A stretch of DNA of 17,390 bases from Clostridiales bacterium (GTDB lineage Bacteria; Bacillota_A; Clostridia; Oscillospirales; Acutalibacteraceae), in assembly GCA_009774735.1 (NCBI GenBank), contig VSOH01000010.1, positions 1-17,390 on the forward strand, in the 5' to 3' direction. Below the pieces are notes generated by a model. The model was not told the DNA's origin and ran no database searches. It saw nothing but the letters and a program-made list of their open reading frames with translations. The position numbers were made by a program, and so were the translations under genes. Numbering within the stretch: position 1 is the stretch's first letter; each line of letters begins with the position of its first letter. Of this stretch, positions 13,737-17,390 are shown in pieces.

Positions 13737-14044
13737 TGCTCATTCGCCGAATTTACGGTGTAAAGGCAGTAATTAAGGTGTTTAGCAACGATATCCTTTG
13801 CAGTGCTTATGTGTCTGCTGACCGTAGGCTGTGACAGCTTTAGCTCTTTGGCTATTTCAAGCTGTGATTTGTTATGTACATAAAACAATCTGAGGCAAAT
13901 GCTCTGCCTGTCGGTCAGTTCGTTTTTTATTATAAGCGGAAGCACCTTTGACATTGCTTTGAGCATTATTCTCTGACCATCACATTCATACGAATCATTA
14001 TTAACATTTTTGTCTGACATATATTCCTCAACAAAGCTTATCAT
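13721..14044 (-). CDS. Sigma-70 region 4-like helix-turn-helix protein
   Basis: A 107-residue basic protein. Residues ~43-90 read as a sigma-70 region 4 or LuxR-like helix-turn-helix: LTDRQSICLRLFYVHNKSQL, then EIAKELKLSQPTVSRHISTAK, with the recognition helix at about 71-83. Sigma regions 2 and 3 are absent, so it is not a complete sigma factor and more likely binds DNA as a regulator or recruits polymerase with a partner. The ATG overlaps the stop of the preceding 71-residue gene (ATGA), and AGGAGG within that gene lies 7 nt upstream. A hairpin spans its stop codon. Known families that resemble it include short phage or clostridial sigma-like regulators. No closer identity is claimed. Confidence 0.75.
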   Translation of the reverse strand: MISFVEEYMSDKNVNNDSYECDGQRIMLKAMSKVLPLIIKNELTDRQSICLRLFYVHNKSQLEIAKELKLSQPTVSRHISTAKDIVAKHLNYCLYTVNSANEQWLKI

Positions 14045-14256
14045 ACGGTTTCCTCCTCTTCATTATAATAGCGGGAAAGCAAAGCTGAAATTCTTTTGCA
14101 TTCACAAGCCATATCGTAATAAACTGAAATTCTTTTTCTGAGCAGCAGTAAATCCTCGCCTGAATAAATACAAAGCAATGGTTTTAAGCCTTTGATTTTA
14201 TTCTGCAGGATTTTGTGCTGTCCCTCGTATTCACGAGCCAATTCATCAATAGTCAT
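14041..14256 (-). CDS. Small helical protein paired with the sigma-like regulator
   Basis: A 71-residue protein with heptad-like helical character (ELAREYEGQHKILQNKIKGL near the N-terminus) and an acidic C-terminus. No family is recognised. GAAGGG lies 5 nt upstream of the ATG, and its stop overlaps the start of the sigma-like gene (ATGA), so it is a real coupled gene rather than a chance frame. It may form a coiled coil and act as a partner or antagonist of the downstream protein; this is inference from gene order only. Confidence 0.6.
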   Translation of the reverse strand: MTIDELAREYEGQHKILQNKIKGLKPLLCIYSGEDLLLLRKRISVYYDMACECKRISALLSRYYNEEEETV

Positions 14257-14296
14257 TGCTACCCTTCTTTCAAAATATATTGAGTGGACAATTACT

Positions 14297-14325
14297 ATGG
14301 TAGCAGAACAATCGTTCGGTGTAAA
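14297..14325 (-). promoter_or_regulatory. Possible promoter of the sigma-like cassette
   Basis: On the minus strand TTTACA (14325-14320) and TACCAT (14302-14297) are 17 bp apart. The -10 is poor (4 of 6 at best), so this is tentative. Confidence 0.35.
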
Positions 14326-14361
14326 TTATTTGATGTGCTTCTGTCCCAAAAACAGAACTTT

Positions 14362-14420
14362 AAAAAAATTTTTTTGTTACCTAAATTTACCGATGCTTTA
14401 ATATACAAAAGCGTATTAAA
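14362..14420. other. A7T7 tract and inverted repeat upstream of the RNA promoter
   Basis: The 14257-14671 gap holds no protein gene. Its left part has a run of seven A then seven T (14362-14375), likely curved DNA, and an inverted repeat TTTAATA (14397-14403) with TATTAAA (14414-14420). Both lie 27-85 bp upstream of a consensus -35 box and could act as an UP-type element or a regulator site. Confidence 0.35.
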
Positions 14421-14446
14421 ATAAATAAAATATTTCAGCAAATCTA

Positions 14447-14475
14447 TTGACAAATTGTGCAATATTGACTATAAT
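14447..14475 (+). promoter_or_regulatory. Perfect-consensus promoter of an unidentified RNA
   Basis: TTGACA (14447-14452) and TATAAT (14470-14475) are both exact consensus with the optimal 17-bp spacer, the best promoter in the window. Transcription should start near 14482. No open reading frame begins before the terminator at 14550. Confidence 0.88.
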
Positions 14476-14481
14476 TAGCTT

Positions 14482-14586
14482 GAAGATACGGAATGGGCCG
14501 CACCATTCCGTACTGAATGGTCCTCCATGGTTTGTAATAACAGAGAGGGGAAGGTCGCAAGTGCAGTTGCGACCTTCTTTCTTTTG
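14482..14586 (+). ncRNA. Unidentified ~100-nt structured RNA upstream of alr
   Basis: A consensus promoter and a strong intrinsic terminator bound about 100 nt that codes for no protein. Hairpin 1 is a perfect 10-bp stem, TACGGAATGG (14487-14496) with CCATTCCGTA (14503-14512), loop GCCGCA. A second GAATGG at 14515-14520 can pair either with the CCATTC of hairpin 1 or, in part, with CCAT at 14525-14528, so alternative folds exist. UCCUCC at 14521-14526 is complementary to an AGGAGG ribosome site. It does not match 6S, SRP, tmRNA, RNase P, T-box or the common riboswitch sequences as I know them. It may be a stand-alone small RNA or a leader that controls alr by termination. The 5' end is predicted, not observed. 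Confidence 0.72.
14550..14586 (+). terminator. Terminator of the unidentified RNA
   Basis: GAAGGTCGCAA (14550-14560) and TTGCGACCTTC (14567-14577) form a perfect 11-bp stem with loop GTGCAG, followed by TTTCTTTTG. The 3' arm contains TTGCGA, the likely -35 of the next promoter. Confidence 0.9.
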
Positions 14587-14594
14587 TTTATAAT
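14567..14594 (+). promoter_or_regulatory. Candidate alr promoter overlapping the RNA terminator
   Basis: TTGCGA (14567-14572), a 16-bp spacer and TATAAT (14589-14594). The -35 is the 3' arm of the terminator stem. A second option downstream is TTTACT (14612-14617), 17 bp, TAAAAT (14635-14640), whose -10 lies inside the inverted repeat at 14633. Confidence 0.5.
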
Positions 14595-14632
14595 AGTTTT
14601 ATTTTTATCCCTTTACTTTTCCGGCACATAGT

Positions 14633-14659
14633 ATTAAAATATATCTAATATATTTTAAT
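14633..14659. repeat. Perfect 12-bp inverted repeat before the alr ribosome site
   Basis: ATTAAAATATAT (14633-14644) and ATATATTTTAAT (14648-14659) are perfect complements separated by CTA. The right arm ends directly at GGGG (14660-14663), the weak ribosome site 8 nt before ATG 14672. It could be an operator or an mRNA hairpin that affects translation or stability. Confidence 0.6.
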
Positions 14660-14671
14660 GGGGCGTAATTT

Positions 14672-15829
14672 ATGTATCAAAGAACTTATGTTAAAGTAGA
14701 TTTAGATGCAATTGAATATAATGTTAATAATATTCTTGAAAGAATAGATAATAAATCCAAATTGCTGATTGTTGTTAAAGCGGATTCCTATGGTCACGGC
14801 TCTGTTGAAATCAGCAAATTTTTGCAGGATAAGTGCGATTTTTTTGGCATTGCCTGTGTTGATGAGGCAATGGAGCTTGTGGAAGCAGGTATTGATAAGC
14901 CGTTGCTGGTGCTTGGCTATGTTTCACCAAGCGAGTATGAAACAGTTGTTAAATACGATATTCGTATACCGATTTTTACGTATGAAAACGCTCTTGCTCT
15001 TTCTGCCGAGGCTGAAAGGCAGGGTAAAATAATTCCATTCCATTTTTGTGTCGATACAGGAATGAGCCGTATTGGATTTCAGGTTAATGAGGAAAATGCC
15101 GATATGTGCAGAAAAATTACTGAATTGCCGAATATAAAAGCAGAGGGCTTGTTTTCTCATTTTGCAACTGCAGACGAAAGTGATCTGACCAAGACATATA
15201 AACAGCTTGAGCTGTTTAAAGAGTTCAGTAAAATGCTCAGTGCCAGAGGGCTGAATATTACGATTAAACATCTAAATAATTCTGCAGGTATTATGATGAT
15301 TGATGATTGCTTTGATATGGTGCGTTCCGGTATTGTTACATATGGGCTGTATCCAAGTGAGGATGTTGATAAGTCAAGGCTTTCCTTAAAGCCTGCTATG
15401 GAATGGAAAACGCATATCAGCTATGTAAAAAAGCTTGAGGCAGGCAGAGAAATATCCTACGGCGGTACGTATGTAACGGAAAAGGCTACGGTTGTTGCTA
15501 CTGTTCCTGTCGGCTATGCAGATGGTTATCCAAGGTGTTTAAGTAATGTCGGCAGAGTAATTGTTAATGGTCATTATGCCAATATTATCGGTCGGGTGTG
15601 TATGGACCAGTTTATGATTGATGTTACCGATATACCTGATGTTAAGGTTGAGGATGAGGTAACGCTCGTTGGTACTGACGGCGATGCTGTTCTTACAATG
15701 GAGGAAATTTCAAATCATGCCCATTCCTTCAATTATGAGCTGCCCTGTAAAATAGCAAGACGTGTTCCGCGTGTTTATTACCGAAATGGTAAAATCGTTA
15801 AAACAGTTAAAAATATTTTTAATAGATAA
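14672..15829 (+). CDS. alr: Alanine racemase
   Basis: A 385-residue PLP enzyme that interconverts L- and D-alanine in the cytoplasm, supplying D-alanine for peptidoglycan. The PLP Lys36 is in VVKADSYGHG (34-43) and the catalytic Tyr263 in EISYGGTY, matching Lys39 and Tyr265 of the Bacillus enzyme. CVDTGMSRIG (126-135) and the C-terminal VCMDQFMIDVT motif of the beta domain are also present. Normal full length. The start is ATG with only GGGG as ribosome site, so translation may be modest. The gene is alone: its neighbour upstream is the unidentified RNA and its stop codon is built into the following terminator. No Ser/Thr membrane domain of VanT type is present. Confidence 0.95.
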   Translation: MYQRTYVKVDLDAIEYNVNNILERIDNKSKLLIVVKADSYGHGSVEISKFLQDKCDFFGIACVDEAMELVEAGIDKPLLVLGYVSPSEYETVVKYDIRIPIFTYENALALSAEAERQGKIIPFHFCVDTGMSRIGFQVNEENADMCRKITELPNIKAEGLFSHFATADESDLTKTYKQLELFKEFSKMLSARGLNITIKHLNNSAGIMMIDDCFDMVRSGIVTYGLYPSEDVDKSRLSLKPAMEWKTHISYVKKLEAGREISYGGTYVTEKATVVATVPVGYADGYPRCLSNVGRVIVNGHYANIIGRVCMDQFMIDVTDIPDVKVEDEVTLVGTDGDAVLTMEEISNHAHSFNYELPCKIARRVPRVYYRNGKIVKTVKNIFNR

Positions 15830-15870
15830 AACAAAACCTCAGAAATTTGCATTTCTGAGGTTTTGTTTTA
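15827..15870. terminator. Bidirectional terminator with 20-bp perfect stem
   Basis: Arms 15827-15846 and 15851-15870 are perfectly complementary around TTGC. The core is CCTCAGAAAT with ATTTCTGAGG, flanked by AAAACAAAA and TTTTGTTTT, giving a T-rich run in both directions. The alr stop codon is part of the left arm. It also ends the DUF3048 gene on the minus strand. Confidence 0.92.
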
Positions 15871-15886
15871 TTCAAAGGTCGCTTTT

Positions 15887-17266
15887 TTATTCGGTGTCGC
15901 TGCCGCCGTTGTTTGCTGATGCCCAGCCAATCCATGTTTTTCCTGTGTTAAGGCTTAATGCCTTGCCCTGACTGTCTTTAAGCACAAGCATACCGTTTTC
16001 AACTGACCAAGTTATGTCTGTGATTGTACCCATTGTGGCAAGTTTACCGGTTCCGCCTGCTAATTTATATTCACAGTAGGTTTCGCTTCTGCCGCTGCCC
16101 TTGTAGTTATCTTTAACAACATACTCTGTGTTGTCATATAAAACAAGAATATTTTTTCTTGCAACATCTGTCTGGTAATCACTTGAGTGATACATTTTAT
16201 CCTCGTCATTGAATGCCCATGTTCTTGTTTTGGACCTGCTTGAAAATCTTACATCAATTGTGCTGCAGACTGTTTCGCTGACAGTTTTGTCCTCATTGTT
16301 GAAATTGAATTTTGTATAACTGCCATCCTTAGCCTCAGTTCTGAAGCCCTCCTGAGCAATTGCATCTGCAAGCTTATCACCATAAATCACACCTGTGTGC
16401 TCTGATGATACACCTCTTGATTTATCTCTGCCGAAAAGACCTACCTTGTCGCTGAATGCCATCTGATTGATATGGTCAACTCCATCCTCCTGAAAAACAG
16501 TGTTTGCACCTATGTAGCTGCCCTTGCTGGAGCTCTGACCCCAGTGAATAAATATTGCATCAAACATTTCACTGAATTTAATGAACGGAGGTCTTGCACT
16601 TCTGATAGGTCCGATCTGATCGGGAAGTGCAGTGTAGTCTGCATAGAGCCAAAGCATTCTGGCTTCTCCGCCTTCAACCTCACCCTCAACAATGATGTCG
16701 GGTGAATTTGTTTCATCATTGATTCCCCACTGCGGTCTTGCCTGTGCCGCATTTTCAACTACTATTGCAGCAGGTCTTGCCTTAGCCGCACTCTGGTTAT
16801 AGTTTCCTTCGTTAGTTAAAGGATTGTTTACGATAACAGGAGCTGCTGTTGTAGGCTCTGTTGTGCTTATCGGAGCAGTTGTTTCGGGCTCCTTGCTGTT
16901 GCCTTTGATAAGAATGACAGCAACTATTATTGCTATAACTGCTATCACCGCAGCAGCGATTGCTATGATTTTCTTTTTGTTATTGTTTGAATCTGACACA
17001 TTAATTTCCTCGTATTCTTCATATTCCGGCTCATCACTGATTGTTATTTTTGGTGAGTCGTTTTGTTCGGATATTTTAAAATCCGCTGATATTTTTTCTG
17101 TCGGTGCCTGTTCGGAAGATAGCTCTTCCGATACTGTTTCTTCGGGCACGTCAGCTTCAGGCTCTTCTGCTTTGATTTGGTTATCATCAGCAGGGATAGG
17201 TGCCTGTGGATCGCCTTTTTGCTTTAGTTCTTTTAAAATTTTGTCTAATTCTTCTGAATCAGGCAT
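15887..17266 (-). CDS. DUF3048 (YerB-type) membrane-anchored protein
   Basis: A 459-residue protein with three parts: an acidic, Pro/Glu-rich cytoplasmic region (about residues 1-95), one membrane segment (about 98-121, KKKIIAIAAAVIAVI start), then a Thr-rich linker and an extracellular DUF3048 domain. The domain shows NPLTNEG, RPAAIVVENAAQARPQWGIN, DIIVEGEVEGGEARML, IGPIRSARPPF and FDAIFIHWGQS, the conserved order of the YerB family. Bacillus YerB is a lipoprotein; this one has no lipobox and uses an uncleaved transmembrane anchor with a long cytoplasmic tail. The open frame begins at GTG 17275, but AGGGAG (17280-17275) abuts it. ATG 17266 at 8 nt spacing is preferred. Function of the family is not established. 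Confidence 0.87.
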   Translation of the reverse strand: MPDSEELDKILKELKQKGDPQAPIPADDNQIKAEEPEADVPEETVSEELSSEQAPTEKISADFKISEQNDSPKITISDEPEYEEYEEINVSDSNNNKKKIIAIAAAVIAVIAIIVAVILIKGNSKEPETTAPISTTEPTTAAPVIVNNPLTNEGNYNQSAAKARPAAIVVENAAQARPQWGINDETNSPDIIVEGEVEGGEARMLWLYADYTALPDQIGPIRSARPPFIKFSEMFDAIFIHWGQSSSKGSYIGANTVFQEDGVDHINQMAFSDKVGLFGRDKSRGVSSEHTGVIYGDKLADAIAQEGFRTEAKDGSYTKFNFNNEDKTVSETVCSTIDVRFSSRSKTRTWAFNDEDKMYHSSDYQTDVARKNILVLYDNTEYVVKDNYKGSGRSETYCEYKLAGGTGKLATMGTITDITWSVENGMLVLKDSQGKALSLNTGKTWIGWASANNGGSDTE

Positions 17267-17303
17267 TTTAATCACTCCCTAACTGAAATATTTACTTTTC
17301 TAC

Positions 17304-17332
17304 ATTGTACCACAAATATAAGCAGATTTCAT
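17304..17332 (-). promoter_or_regulatory. Promoter of the DUF3048 gene
   Basis: On the minus strand ATGAAA (17332-17327), 17 bp, TACAAT (17309-17304), preceded by TGG as an extended -10. Confidence 0.6.
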
Positions 17333-17360
17333 TAAATTTTTATAAAAATAAAAATTTAAT
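17331..17360. repeat. Perfect 13-bp AT-only inverted repeat at the window edge
   Basis: ATTAAATTTTTAT (17331-17343) and ATAAAAATTTAAT (17348-17360) flank AAAA. It touches the -35 box of the DUF3048 promoter. It could be an operator or part of the next gene's control region beyond 17390. Confidence 0.5.
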
Positions 17361-17390
17361 GCTGTTGTTGATTTAATGAGGGAATTATAG

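Noticed and set aside
14440..14590. Known classes for the RNA (6S, SRP RNA, tmRNA, T-box, common riboswitches)
   Set aside because: Diagnostic sequences such as the SRP GGAAG loop, T-box UGGNACC or the 6S central bubble were not found, though a covariance-model search was not possible.
16824..17282. 152-residue plus-strand frame opposite the DUF3048 gene
   Set aside because: Ser/Ile-rich low-complexity mirror of the acidic N-terminal region on the other strand; no ribosome site.
1..17390. CRISPR array, tRNA or rRNA genes, transposon ends, prophage
   Set aside because: No spaced direct repeats, cloverleaf sequences, transposase or integrase frames were seen on either strand.

Overview
The window looks like the chromosome of a low-to-moderate GC, Gram-positive gut clostridium, most likely of the Ruminococcaceae/Oscillospirales type. 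This is inferred from AT-rich intergenic DNA, AGGAGG-like ribosome sites, TTG and GTG codons near starts, intrinsic terminators, a BspA-like secreted protein with a fibronectin III tail, a class B sortase relative and a YerB/DUF3048 protein. No tRNA, rRNA, CRISPR array, insertion sequence or phage module was seen. The assignment to a family is by eye only.

Left third (1-5980): a transport and redox island. A GPH-family (MelB-like) sugar/cation symporter is followed at once by a membrane-anchored protein of unknown function. A TetR-type regulator points towards them and is divergent from a short-chain dehydrogenase and a second GPH symporter. Likely -10/-35 boxes precede the first symporter, the regulator and the dehydrogenase. 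An inverted repeat sits on the dehydrogenase -10 box, and its half-site recurs at the regulator's own promoter. A hairpin terminator or attenuator separates the dehydrogenase from the second symporter. The substrate cannot be read from the sequence.

Middle (5981-13536): a secreted BspA-like leucine-rich-repeat protein, convergent with a five-gene minus-strand operon that starts near 12690. The operon runs FlK-like hotdog thioesterase, HAD phosphatase/NUDIX fusion, NifS-type cysteine desulfurase, ThiI and a sortase-B-like membrane protein. Its genes overlap by 1-4 nt or lie 10 nt apart. The NifS/ThiI pair should make 4-thiouridine in tRNA. The last gene has an in-frame TAA and lacks the usual catalytic His, so it is called as a pseudogene. 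Divergent from the operon is a DUF1624/HGSNAT-type membrane acyltransferase with a TTG start.

Right third (13537-17390): a foldable intergenic segment, a two-gene cassette with a sigma-70 region-4-like protein, a strong candidate for an unrecognised ~100-nt RNA (consensus TTGACA-17-TATAAT promoter, 10-bp stem, UCCUCC segment, 11-bp terminator stem), alanine racemase, and a DUF3048 membrane-anchored protein on the minus strand. Twice in this window the 3' arm or loop of a terminator hairpin also supplies the -35 box of the next gene. The unrecognised RNA beside alr, and the small regulatory cassette facing it, are the best candidates for something undescribed.
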